Shown here in pieces: positions 1 to 7,972 of a DNA stretch of 12,721 nucleotides. The stretch covers positions 1 to 12,721 of the forward strand of contig DASSNC010000007.1 in NCBI GenBank assembly GCA_035688305.1. Direction: 5' to 3'. The notes beneath the pieces are model-generated. The model made no database searches. It had not been told where the DNA came from and saw only the letters and a program-made list of their open reading frames with translations. Position numbers and translations under genes: made by a program. Each line of letters begins with the position of its first letter. Positions within the stretch are counted from its first letter, which is position 1. This DNA is from 66-474 sp035688305. Lineage in GTDB: Bacteria; Pseudomonadota; Gammaproteobacteria; Xanthomonadales; Rhodanobacteraceae.

Positions 1-325
1 GAGTCTTGTGTGCCAACCACGCGCCGACCCATTCGAACGCATTCTTGTCCATGCACATCGGATCGGGTCCCGGCGTTGCCGGCGAATCGGGCATGCATGT
101 CCAGCCGTTGTGGCCTTCGCGCAAGGTACGCATCTTGCCGCCGGCGCCCATCGCCAGGATGGTAGCGTCCTTCGACACCACCGCCGGAGCGGCGCGCTCA
201 GCGCTGGCGATCAATTTTGCATCGCCGGGGGCGCCGGTTTTTGCTGCGCCCGTTTGCGTCACGACCGCCATGGCCAATGCGAGGGCAATGACAACGTACC
301 GGCCCGTTGAACCTGTAGTGTTCAT
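1..325 (-). CDS. Small secreted protein of unknown function, 3' end beyond the window
   Basis: Read on the minus strand from ATG at 325-323, this frame stays open to the left edge (108 codons visible). A GGAGG lies just upstream of the start, which supports it. The N-terminus is a typical signal peptide: polar residues, a hydrophobic run at about residues 11-22, and a likely cleavage after an Ala-Ala near residue 28. The mature part contains NGWTCMPD (residues 74-80) and DPMCMDK (88-94), with Cys77 and Cys91 the only cysteines seen, so a periplasmic disulfide is plausible. I have the impression of similar small exported proteins of unknown function in other proteobacteria but cannot name the family. 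No enzymatic motif is visible. The protein is Ala/Gly-rich before the Cys-containing segment. The stop codon and true length are not visible, and plus-strand frames over this stretch are shadows. Confidence 0.75.
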   Translation of the reverse strand, partial: MNTTGSTGRYVVIALALAMAVVTQTGAAKTGAPGDAKLIASAERAAPAVVSKDATILAMGAGGKMRTLREGHNGWTCMPDSPATPGPDPMCMDKNAFEWVGAWLAHKT

Positions 326-463
326 ACCTGCCTCCGAGGAACGATTGGGATCGAACGCCCGGCAGCGAGCCCGCATGACGATGCGCGGCGTCAACCGGGG
401 GAGGTCACTCTACTCCCTTCGAAATACGCCCACACGTGCCGGAACCGGCGCAGGGCAAGGGCC
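326..463. other. Intergenic stretch without recognisable features
   Basis: Upstream region of the minus-strand secreted-protein gene. I see no coding frame with a start signal, no RNA gene and no clear promoter hexamers. The promoter of the secreted protein presumably lies here, reading leftward. Together with the repeat array to its right, this makes about 550 bases without a gene. Confidence 0.5.
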
Positions 464-543
464 GGGTTGACCCGGTTTTGGTCCGGGAAAGCCCAACATC
501 GGTGACCAATCTTGTTGGGCTTCGCAAGCTCAGCCCAACCTAC
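464..543. repeat. Degenerate REP/BIME-like unit
   Basis: A decayed copy of the same element that follows twice. The left arm (about 464-497) keeps the GGGTTGA...GGTCCGGG...AGCCCAAC pattern. The right arm (514-543) is a clean hairpin, GTTGGGCT...AGCCCAAC, with a short loop and then CCTAC, the complement of a GTAGG head. The spacer between the arms differs from that of the intact units. Confidence 0.7.
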
Positions 544-567
544 GCGTTCGTGGTGGTGCGGTAGGGG

Positions 568-671
568 GTAGGTTGGGTTGAGCCGGGCTTGGTCCGGCGA
601 AGCCCAACATCACTGCGCAACGGCACGGCGTTGGGCTTCTCCCGGATTGCATCCGGGATCAGCCCAACCTA
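568..671. repeat. BIME-like pair of GTAGG-headed hairpins, copy 1
   Basis: Two hairpins face each other. The left one (568-608) starts with GTAGG and pairs GTTGGGTT with AGCCCAAC around an inner GCCGG/CCGGC stem. The right one (630-671) is its inverted partner: GTTGGGCTTC, an inner TCCCGGAT/ATCCGGGA stem, AGCCCAAC and CCTAC. About 21 nt separate them. GTAG-headed imperfect palindromes in inverted pairs fit the REP/BIME class known from Stenotrophomonas and Pseudomonas, which RAYT transposases mobilise. No RAYT gene is in this window. Confidence 0.8.
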
Positions 672-722
672 CGGCTTCGCAAGCTCAGCCCGACCTACGC
701 GTTCGTGGTGGTGCGGTAGGGC

Positions 723-826
723 GTAGGTTGGGTTGAGCCGGGCTTGGCCCGGCGAAGCCCAACATCACTGCGCAACGGTACGGTGTTGGACTTCTCCCGG
801 ATTGCATCCGGGATCAGCCCAACCTA
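723..826. repeat. BIME-like pair of GTAGG-headed hairpins, copy 2
   Basis: Near-identical repeat of copy 1, shifted by 155 bases, including the 21-nt spacer (one or two changes) and the flanking sequence beginning TACGCGTTCGTGG (541 and 696). The two copies are therefore a tandem duplication of a larger ~155-bp unit, not two independent insertions. After it, half-arms (CTTCGCAAGCTC plus GGCCAACCTA or similar) continue to 880 and touch the stop codon of the LldD-like gene. Confidence 0.8.
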
Positions 827-880
827 CGGGCTTCGCAAGCTCAGCCCAACCTACGCGCTTCGCAAGCTCGGGCCAACCTA
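827..880. repeat. Partial REP arms abutting the LldD-like stop codon
   Basis: Two degenerate half-copies of the repeat (GCTTCGCAAGCTC followed by a CCAACCTA-type end). The last one, CCAACCTA at 873-880, contains on its complement the TAG stop codon of the minus-strand dehydrogenase gene. The hairpins just beyond could act in transcription termination or mRNA 3'-end protection. No T-tract is seen, so that role is inferred from known REP behaviour. Confidence 0.55.
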
Positions 881-2023
881 GCGGTTTGGCTCGTGCAACA
901 CGCGCCGATCGATCTGTGCAATCGAGCGCACGCCGCACAACACCATGGTCAAATCCAGTTCACGCCGGATCAGTTCCAGCGCGGTGGTGACGCCGGCCTC
1001 GCCCAACGCACCCAGCCCATACACGAACGCGCGGCCAAGCATCACACCACGTGCACCCAGTGCCAGCGCCTTGAACACGTCCTGCCCGGAACGCACGCCG
1101 CCGTCCAGCCAGACTTCGCAACGATCGCCCACCGCAGCGGCGATCTCCGGCAACACGGAAATCGATGAAGGCGCGCCGTCGAGCTGGCGGCCACCGTGGT
1201 TGGACACCACGATCGCATCCGCGCCGCATTCCACCGCGCGGCGCGCGTCGTCCGGATCGAGCACGCCCTTCATCACCAGCTTGCCGCCCCAACGACGCTT
1301 GATCCACTCCACGTCATTCCAGTTCAAGCCCCGATCGAACTGTTCGGCCGTCCACGCGGACAACGAAGACATGTCGCTGACGCCCTCGACGTGGCCGGCG
1401 ATGTTGCCGAACTGATGACGCCGGGTGCGCGCCATCGCCAGGCACCAGCGCGGATGCACCGCGAGATTGGCAAGATTCTTCAGCGTCGGCTTGGGCGGCG
1501 TGGACAAACCGTTCTTGATGTCGCGATGGCGCTGGCCCATCACCGTGAGATCCAGCGTCAACACCAGCGCCGAACACCCCGCCGCCTTGGCGCGGTCGAT
1601 CAGGCGCTCGATGAAGGCGTGGTCGCGCATCACGTACAACTGGAACCAGAACGGGCGCTGCGTGAACGCCGCCACGTCTTCGAGCGAACACACGCTCATG
1701 GTCGAGAGCGTGAACGGCACCCCGAAGTCCGCCGCCGCGCGTGCCGCCAGCATCTCGCCATCGGCGTGTTGCATGCCGAGCAATCCGACCGGCGCCAGCG
1801 CCACCGGCAGTGCAACCTGTTCACCCAGCAGCGTGGTCGTGGTGGTGCCGCCTTCCACACCCATCGCCACGCGTTGATGCAACTGGATGCGCGCGAAGTC
1901 CTCGAGGTTGCGCCGCAATGTGGCCTCGGTCCACGAGCCGGACTCGCAGTAATCCACGAACATCCGCGGCACGCGCTTCAAATAAAGCCGATGCAGGTCT
2001 TCGATGCAGGTGATCGGTGGCAT
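878..2023 (-). CDS. lldD: FMN-dependent L-lactate dehydrogenase / 2-hydroxy-acid dehydrogenase (LldD-like)
   Basis: 381-residue member of the FMN-dependent alpha-hydroxy-acid dehydrogenase family (E. coli LldD is about 396). It oxidises L-lactate or a similar 2-hydroxy acid to the 2-oxo acid, probably passing electrons to the quinone pool at the inner membrane. Visible family marks: Tyr25 in the FVDY segment, ALPVALAPVGLLGM, PFTLSTMSVCSLEDV, WFQLYV, the catalytic histidine in VVSNHGGRQLDG (His276), the FMN-phosphate segment DGGVRSGQDV and GRAFVYGLGA near the end. The start at MPPIT was chosen because it matches the family N-terminus; longer in-frame ATGs up to 2209 add an unrelated tail, and Shine-Dalgarno support here is weak. 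The TAG stop lies in the end of a REP-like arm. It is divergent from the hydrolase gene across about 120 bases. Substrate could be mandelate or glycolate instead of lactate. Confidence 0.88.
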   Translation of the reverse strand: MPPITCIEDLHRLYLKRVPRMFVDYCESGSWTEATLRRNLEDFARIQLHQRVAMGVEGGTTTTTLLGEQVALPVALAPVGLLGMQHADGEMLAARAAADFGVPFTLSTMSVCSLEDVAAFTQRPFWFQLYVMRDHAFIERLIDRAKAAGCSALVLTLDLTVMGQRHRDIKNGLSTPPKPTLKNLANLAVHPRWCLAMARTRRHQFGNIAGHVEGVSDMSSLSAWTAEQFDRGLNWNDVEWIKRRWGGKLVMKGVLDPDDARRAVECGADAIVVSNHGGRQLDGAPSSISVLPEIAAAVGDRCEVWLDGGVRSGQDVFKALALGARGVMLGRAFVYGLGALGEAGVTTALELIRRELDLTMVLCGVRSIAQIDRRVLHEPNR

Positions 2024-2142
2024 CGCGTGCGTCCCCGGAAACTTCCGCCATCCTAGGCTCGGGGGCACCGGTTCACAATGCATCCTGGGCCGGCGTATGC
2101 TGCGGCCGGCGAGGGCCATCGCTGCGTCCGGAGGGTGAACGC

Positions 2143-3048
2143 ATGCTGCGACGATTCGCATGGACGACGGGACTGCTGTTGCTCGCCGCCGGCGCCTGTG
2201 CGCACGCACGCGCGCCGAACACCACCGTGAAGCTCTGGCCCGGTGTTGCGCCCGGTTCCGAACAATGGACCTGGAAGGAACAGGACTTCCAGCACGTCGT
2301 GGTGGGTGGCAAGGACCTGGGCACGATCATCGAGGACGTCGTCACGCCGAACCTGACCGTGTACCTGCCCGAGCACCCGCAAGCACGCCACGCCGGGATC
2401 ATCATCGCACCGGGCGGCGCCTGCGTCGCGTTGTCGATGGAGGCATCCGGGCAACTGGCCAGCTGGTTGCAGCAGCGCGGCATCGCCGCGTTCGTGCTCA
2501 AGTACCGAATTCCCCGGAAGACCTTCGAGGGGCCGCCGCCCGCGGACCTCAATGAAGACCTCGCCTGCAAGTGGGGCATCGCCGATGCCGTGCAGGCATT
2601 GCGGGTGGTGCGCCAACACGCCGCGCAATGGAAGCTCGATCCACACCGGATCGGCTTCGTGGGATTTTCGGCCGGCGCGATGCTGGCCAGTGAAGCGCTG
2701 GCGCAACCCGACCCGTCGTTGCGGCCGGATTTCGCGGGTCTCATCTACGGCGCGCCGCTGGCGTCGATGCCGGCCATCCCGGTCAAGTTGCCGGCGAACT
2801 TCAAGCTTGCCGGCCCGCCGCTGCCGCCGGTGTTCATGGCCTGGGCGCAGGACGACACCACCGCGGGCTACGCGATGCGCCGCTTCTACCGGTTGCTCAT
2901 CGACCAGGGTTACGCGCCGGAAGCACATATCTATCACGCGGGCGGCCACGGTTTCGCGTCGAAGACGCAAGGCACCACCAGCGACCACTGGATGCAGGAG
3001 CTTTACTGGTGGCTCGCAGCGGAAGGTTTCGCCGAATCGTCGCCCTGA
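2143..3048 (+). CDS. Exported alpha/beta-hydrolase, acetyl-esterase-like
   Basis: 301-residue secreted serine hydrolase resembling bacterial acetyl-esterase/xylan-esterase type proteins. The start at 2143 is preceded by GGAGGG at a good distance and begins a signal peptide (MLRRF, hydrophobic run at residues 8-20, likely cleavage near ACAHA); a weak lipobox reading (AGAC) is possible. Fold marks: an oxyanion-type APGGACV at 89-95 in place of the usual HGGG, nucleophile elbow GFSAG with Ser176, acid candidate in WAQDD (Asp237 or Asp238) and the catalytic histidine in GGHGF (His269). The KLWPGVAPGS opening of the mature protein is typical of this group. The substrate cannot be told from sequence; acetylated sugars are a family-based guess. 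The last 46 bases overlap, tail to tail, the end of the minus-strand acyltransferase gene. An upstream in-frame start at 2017 runs into the dehydrogenase gene and is unlikely. Confidence 0.87.
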   Translation: MLRRFAWTTGLLLLAAGACAHARAPNTTVKLWPGVAPGSEQWTWKEQDFQHVVVGGKDLGTIIEDVVTPNLTVYLPEHPQARHAGIIIAPGGACVALSMEASGQLASWLQQRGIAAFVLKYRIPRKTFEGPPPADLNEDLACKWGIADAVQALRVVRQHAAQWKLDPHRIGFVGFSAGAMLASEALAQPDPSLRPDFAGLIYGAPLASMPAIPVKLPANFKLAGPPLPPVFMAWAQDDTTAGYAMRRFYRLLIDQGYAPEAHIYHAGGHGFASKTQGTTSDHWMQELYWWLAAEGFAESSP

Positions 3049-3947
3049 CGCGCGAGCCAGTACGGATCGGGCACATCGGGGTCGGGCCGCTCGGCCCAGC
3101 GTTTGTAGGTCCACTGGTATTGCGGGAACGCCAGTTCCACGCATTGCTCGACGCCACGATTGAGCGCCGCGCAGGCCACATCGAGGTCGGCATCGGCGAT
3201 GCCATCGGGCGCCGGCCGGATGCGGATGCGAAAGCCGGCGCCGCGTGGCAACCGCTCGGCGAACGCGAACAACACCGTCGCGCCGGTACGTTGCGCCAGC
3301 CGTGGCAGCAGCACCATGGTGCTCGCATCCAGTCCGAAGAACGGCGCGAAGCGGCCGTCACCGCGCCTGGGTTGCTGGTCGGGCAGGATGCCCACCACGC
3401 CGCCCGCGGCAAGGCGCTTGTACAGCGTGCGCACCCCGGCGCCCTCGGCGCGCACCTGCTCGGGCGCAAGATCGCCGCGCGCGCGCACCACCAGCGCTTC
3501 CCAGGCACGCGTGCGCGGCGGTGCATACAGGATCGCGATCGGCGTGTGCGCGCACAACCAATAGTTGAGCAGTTCCCAGCAGCCGAGGTGCGGCGCGGCG
3601 ATGATCAGGCCGCGACCTGTGTGCAGCGCGGCGTCGAACACGTCCACGCCTTCCACTTCACGCACCAGCCGCAGCGCGCGCCGCGCGCCGCGCCCCCACA
3701 CCGCCGCCATTTCGGTCGCGGCGCGACCGGTTTCGACCAGGCAGGTATGCGCCAGGCGCGCACGCGCCGCAGCGTCCAGTCGCGGTCGCGCAATCTGCAT
3801 GTTCACCTCGGCGTGCACGCGTTCCCGCCCGCGCCGGCGCCACCACAGCACCTGCCCGACCACCGCACCCAAGGCATGCAACACGCGCAGCGGCAACACG
3901 CCGAGTGCGCGCAACAGCCACCACGTCAGGCGCACGTACCAGCGCAT
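3003..3947 (-). CDS. LpxL/HtrB-family acyltransferase (second of a tandem pair)
   Basis: 314-residue member of the lysophospholipid/lipid A late acyltransferase family (LpxL/LpxM/HtrB). These inner-membrane enzymes add secondary acyl chains to Kdo2-lipid IV-A or related acceptors. The N-terminus (MRWYVRLTWWLLRALG) is a probable membrane anchor. The catalytic H-x4-E motif is APHLGCWELLNYW with His120 and Glu125. Further marks are GVVGILPDQQPRRG, FFGLDASTMVLLPRLAQRTGA and the C-terminal QYQWTYKRW typical of the family. Its ATG overlaps the TGA of the upstream paralogue by one base (TGATG), so translation is probably coupled. The C-terminal tail (about 25 residues after YKRW) is coded partly in the overlap with the convergent hydrolase gene and may be dispensable. 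Which lipid A position it acylates cannot be decided; ornithine-lipid or other acceptors are possible. Confidence 0.88.
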   Translation of the reverse strand: MRWYVRLTWWLLRALGVLPLRVLHALGAVVGQVLWWRRRGRERVHAEVNMQIARPRLDAAARARLAHTCLVETGRAATEMAAVWGRGARRALRLVREVEGVDVFDAALHTGRGLIIAAPHLGCWELLNYWLCAHTPIAILYAPPRTRAWEALVVRARGDLAPEQVRAEGAGVRTLYKRLAAGGVVGILPDQQPRRGDGRFAPFFGLDASTMVLLPRLAQRTGATVLFAFAERLPRGAGFRIRIRPAPDGIADADLDVACAALNRGVEQCVELAFPQYQWTYKRWAERPDPDVPDPYWLARQGDDSAKPSAASHQ

Positions 3948-4846
3948 CAGCTTGGCACTCCGGCCGCGGCATACGCAGCATCGGTCAAGCCGCTGCCTTC
4001 GCGCGCCTTGAAGCGCTTGTAGGACCACTGATACTGGGTGAAGGCATCGCGCACGCAGTCCTCGATCGCCGCATTCATCGCGGTGCACGCCACCAGCGGA
4101 TCGGGATCGGCCAGCGCCGCCGGCGGTTCGCGGAAGTGCACCCGGAACCCGTGCGGCAGGCGTTCCACGAACAACAACAGCACGTCGGCGCCGGTGCGCG
4201 TCGCCAGTCGCGGCAACAAGGTCATGGTCGAAGCCGGTACGCCGAAGAACGGCGCGATGACGGCTCCCGAGCGCGGCACGTGGTCGGGCATGATCGACAC
4301 CACTCCGCCGCCGCGTACATGTCGTAAGATCTTGCGCAAGCCGGATTCGTCGATCGGCATCTGGATGCTGGCGCCGCCGGCGCGCAAGGCCCGCAACAGC
4401 GCCTCGGCCTGGGCGTGCCGCAGTTGCGTATAGAACGTCGAGAACGGCGTGCGTGCACCGACCCAGTAATTGGCGACTTCCCAACTGCCGAGGTGCGGCG
4501 CGCACAGGATCACGCCGCGGCCGCAGGCGATGGCCGCATCGAACAGATCCTGCCCGCGCACTTCGCGTACCAGCGCGAGGGTGCGCCGCGGGTTGGTCCA
4601 GATGGCGAAGAGTTCGGCCAGCGCGATGCCGGTCTCGCGAACGCAGGCACGCGCCAGCTTGCGCCGCGCCGCGGCGTCGAGCCCGGGGCGCACCAGCGCG
4701 AGGTTGGCCTCGACGATGCGGCGCTTGCGGCTGCCGGTGACCCAGAACCCCCATCCCAACACCGCGCCCGCCGCGCGATGCAGGCGCAGCGGCAGGCGGG
4801 CGACCAGCCACATGCCGGCGTAAGCGATTCGGGTGTACCAACGCAT
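3947..4846 (-). CDS. LpxL/HtrB-family acyltransferase (first of a tandem pair)
   Basis: 299-residue paralogue of the next gene downstream, with the same start (MRWY), membrane-anchor N-terminus, H-x4-E motif (APHLGSWEVANYW, His118 and Glu123), GVVSIMPDHVPRSG, FFGVPASTMTLLPRLATRTGA and C-terminal QYQWSYKRFK. It probably transfers an acyl chain to lipid A precursors at the cytoplasmic face of the inner membrane. The start at 4846 was preferred over an in-frame ATG at 4915 because the extension comes from the repeat-bearing intergenic region and the paralogue starts at the same residue. The conserved motifs and coupling suggest an old duplication within one operon, with both copies still intact. 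The promoter should lie in 4847-4968, shared with the divergent dtd gene. Confidence 0.88.
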   Translation of the reverse strand: MRWYTRIAYAGMWLVARLPLRLHRAAGAVLGWGFWVTGSRKRRIVEANLALVRPGLDAAARRKLARACVRETGIALAELFAIWTNPRRTLALVREVRGQDLFDAAIACGRGVILCAPHLGSWEVANYWVGARTPFSTFYTQLRHAQAEALLRALRAGGASIQMPIDESGLRKILRHVRGGGVVSIMPDHVPRSGAVIAPFFGVPASTMTLLPRLATRTGADVLLLFVERLPHGFRVHFREPPAALADPDPLVACTAMNAAIEDCVRDAFTQYQWSYKRFKAREGSGLTDAAYAAAGVPS

Positions 4847-4859
4847 CGTTGCAAGTCTA

Positions 4860-4962
4860 GAAGCGGGAACAGGGAACAGGAAACCGCTTCGTACTGTCGC
4901 GTATCGGAGTCTCAAGTGCGGCTATGCTTCCCCGGTCCCCGGTCCCCGGTTCCCGTTCCCCG
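4860..4962. repeat. Heptad microrepeats and inverted repeats in the divergent acyltransferase/dtd promoter region
   Basis: GGGAACA occurs twice in direct succession at 4865-4878, inside an inverted pair GAAGCGG (4860-4866) / CCGCTTC (4884-4890). At 4930-4950 CCCCGGT occurs three times in a row, followed by the degenerate TCCCGTTCCCC. The right block read in reverse (GGGGAACGGGAACCGG) resembles the left block, so the two form an imperfect inverted repeat across the region. Such GGGAAC-type runs seem to be scattered in related genomes (recollection only). They leave little room for an ordinary promoter for dtd; no clear Shine-Dalgarno precedes that gene. Confidence 0.6.
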
Positions 4963-4968
4963 CCCGCA

Positions 4969-5421
4969 ATGATCGCCCTCATCCAGCGCGTCACCCAGGC
5001 CAGCGTGACCGTCGATGATGAAACCGTCGGCGCGATCGACGCGGGCCTGATGGTGCTGGTGGCGGTCGAACCCGGTGACGGCGAGCCGCAGGCAAAGCGC
5101 ATGTGCGAGCGCCTGCTCGGCTACCGGGTGTTCCCCGACGCCGAGGACAGGATGAACCTGTCGCTCGCCGATACCGGCGGCGGTTTGCTGCTGGTGCCGC
5201 AATTCACCCTCGCCGCGGACACCCGCAAGGGCATGCGGCCCAGTTTCACCACCGCAGCGGCGCCCGCCGAGGGCCGCCGCTGGTTCGAGCGGCTGGTGGA
5301 ATTGGCGCGCGCCGCGCACCCGAGGGTTGCAACCGGCCGCTTCGGTGCCCATATGCAAGTGCAACTGGTCAACGACGGACCAGTGACGTTTATTCTGCGT
5401 TCGTCCGTGAACGCTGCATAG
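4969..5421 (+). CDS. dtd: D-aminoacyl-tRNA deacylase
   Basis: 150-residue cytosolic enzyme that hydrolyses D-amino acids (and mischarged Gly) from tRNA, a proofreading step after aminoacylation. Family length is about 145. The start MIALIQRVT is the standard Dtd N-terminus; an upstream in-frame ATG at 4924 would add a Pro/Ser-rich tail coded by the heptad repeats and is rejected. The C-terminal cross-subunit Gly-cisPro motif is intact (NDGPVTF, Gly137-Pro138), as are TGRFGAHM and GMRPSF. The other signature, SQFTL in E. coli Dtd, reads PQFTL here (Pro77-Gln78; codon CCG), a substitution worth checking. It is followed by 233 bases and then rpoD, so the two are probably separate transcription units. 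Confidence 0.93.
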   Translation: MIALIQRVTQASVTVDDETVGAIDAGLMVLVAVEPGDGEPQAKRMCERLLGYRVFPDAEDRMNLSLADTGGGLLLVPQFTLAADTRKGMRPSFTTAAAPAEGRRWFERLVELARAAHPRVATGRFGAHMQVQLVNDGPVTFILRSSVNAA

Positions 5422-5617
5422 CCACGCGCCCGCGTCCTGTTTGCGCCGGGCTTCGGTGGACTCCACCCCGGCCATCCTTGGCCTGACTTTCCACAACAGC
5501 TCGCAGCGAGCGAGCGTCGCACGCGGTTTGGATCGATTCTTGCATGCTGAATCGCACCTAGTTGCTTGTCCCATCTCGCTTTTCCGGCCTTGTGCTCTGG
5601 CTGGAATGGCTCCATTT

Positions 5618-5626
5618 TGCTATACT
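5618..5626 (+). promoter_or_regulatory. Putative extended -10 promoter of rpoD
   Basis: TGCTATACT gives an extended -10 element (TGn plus TATACT at 5621-5626, five of six consensus bases), 28 bases ahead of the rpoD ATG. The expected -35 position (5597-5603) holds only CTGGCTG, so the extended -10 would have to compensate. Transcription would start near 5633, leaving a short leader of roughly 22 bases with only a weak purine-rich ribosome site. Confidence 0.55.
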
Positions 5627-5654
5627 GAACGGTCTTGTCGGTCGCGGTGCCCCA

Positions 5655-7522
<1,868 letters not shown>

Positions 7523-7526
<4 letters not shown>

Positions 7527-7655
7527 GTTGGCCGGAAGGCCAAGTCAGCGCATCGCTCCTGCAGGAGGGCCGGAAGGCCAAGTCAGCGCATCGCTCCTGT
7601 AGGAGGGCCGGAAGGCCAAATCAGCGCATCGCTCCTGTAGGAGGGCCGGAAGGCC
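7523..7655. repeat. 38-nt tandem array of REP-like hairpins after rpoD
   Basis: Units begin at 7530, 7568, 7606 and 7644, the last truncated to about 12 bases, so there are three full copies with exact 38-base spacing. Each has GGCC-GGAA-GGCC (stem-loop), a linker AAGTCAGCGCATCG, and CTCCTGTAGGAG (a palindrome). Copies differ at only a few bases (GCAGGAG versus GTAGGAG; AAGTCAG versus AAATCAG), which points to recent tandem expansion. The array begins on the rpoD stop codon. Confidence 0.85.
7528..7543 (+). terminator. Hairpin directly after rpoD, possible terminator
   Basis: TTGGCC-GGAA-GGCCAA forms a perfect 6-bp stem with a 4-base loop, starting one base after the rpoD stop codon. No T-tract follows, so it is not a classical intrinsic terminator. 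It is also the first hairpin of the 38-nt repeat array, and may serve as 3'-end protection or a Rho-independent pause. Confidence 0.4.
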
Positions 7656-7708
7656 CGACCAACGTTACGGCGAACCGGAAACGCGTCTTGCATCACCCGA
7701 GGTTTCGT

Positions 7709-7735
7709 GGTCGCGCCTCCCGGCGCTCCTACAGG
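7709..7735. repeat. Single GTAGGAG-type REP hairpin
   Basis: Read on the minus strand this is CCTGTAGGAG followed by GCGCC-GGGA-GGCGC and GACC. It shares the TGTAGGAG head with the preceding 38-nt array but has a different stem, and matches the general REP pattern of this bacterial group. It sits about 20 bases before the broken NYN copy. Confidence 0.6.
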
Positions 7736-7757
7736 GTTGCATGGTTGGGTTTCTTGC

Positions 7758-7808
7758 ATGAACCGCATCGATGTTTTCGTCGACGCCGGCTACCTGTAGG
7801 CTTTGGCA
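7758..7808 (+). pseudogene. Duplicated, broken 5' end of the NYN-domain gene
   Basis: 51 bases match the start of the intact NYN gene (7969-8019) at 44 positions. The fragment codes MNRIDVFVDAGYL and then TAG, where the intact gene has TAC (MNRIAVFVDAGYLYASA). Several of the seven differences are silent third-base changes, which suggests the fragment comes from a once-functional diverged allele and is not a fresh slippage copy. After about 7808 the similarity stops and a BIME-like element begins at 7816. No ribosome-binding site is visible before it. A 13-residue peptide could in principle be made, but a decayed fragment is more likely. Confidence 0.8.
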
Positions 7809-7815
7809 TGCGACC

Positions 7816-7895
7816 GTAGGTTGGGCTGAATGCAATGAAGCCCAACACCGGGACACACAAACCGTTGGGCTTCGCGTTGCTCAACCCAACCTGCG
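7816..7895. repeat. BIME-like inverted hairpin pair of the same family as 464-880
   Basis: The left hairpin (7816-7846) starts GTAGGTTGGGCT and ends AGCCCAAC. The right one (7864-7895) runs GTTGGGCTTCG...CTCAACCCAACCTGCG. The head, stem and inverted order match the elements left of the LldD-like gene, but the inner stems are shorter. It lies between the broken and the intact copies of the NYN gene start. Confidence 0.75.
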
Positions 7896-7940
7896 CGATC
7901 TCAACCCAACCTGCGCGATCCCAACCCAACCTGCGCGATC
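7881..7940. repeat. Three 20-nt tandem repeats
   Basis: TCAACCCAACCTGCGCGATC at 7881-7900 recurs exactly at 7901-7920 and with one change (C for T at the first base) at 7921-7940. The unit is the right arm end of the neighbouring BIME, so this is a short tandem expansion of the element's edge. It ends 28 bases before the NYN start codon. Confidence 0.9.
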
Positions 7941-7951
7941 GGCCACATCGC

Positions 7952-7972
7952 ATGAACGGATTGCTGTCATGA
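7952..7972 (+). other. Possible six-codon leader ORF overlapping the NYN start
   Basis: ATG at 7952 begins MNGLLS and stops at TGA 7970-7972, which overlaps the NYN start codon as ATGA. Its first bases (CATGAAC) repeat those at the NYN start and at the broken copy. Neither start has a good Shine-Dalgarno, so translational coupling is conceivable. A frame this short can easily arise by chance. Confidence 0.2.

Noticed and set aside
2017..2142. N-terminal extension of the alpha/beta-hydrolase
   Set aside because: It would cover the divergent intergenic region and place a signal peptide internally; the ATG at 2143 has GGAGGG before it.
2143..2205. Lipoprotein signal in the hydrolase (AGAC)
   Set aside because: The -3 position is Ala instead of Leu-type and the context fits a normal signal-peptidase I site; too weak to call a lipoprotein.
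7530..7655. CRISPR-like array
   Set aside because: The 38-nt units are contiguous tandem repeats without spacers, each containing its own hairpin and a TGTAGGAG head; this is a REP-type array, and there are no cas genes.
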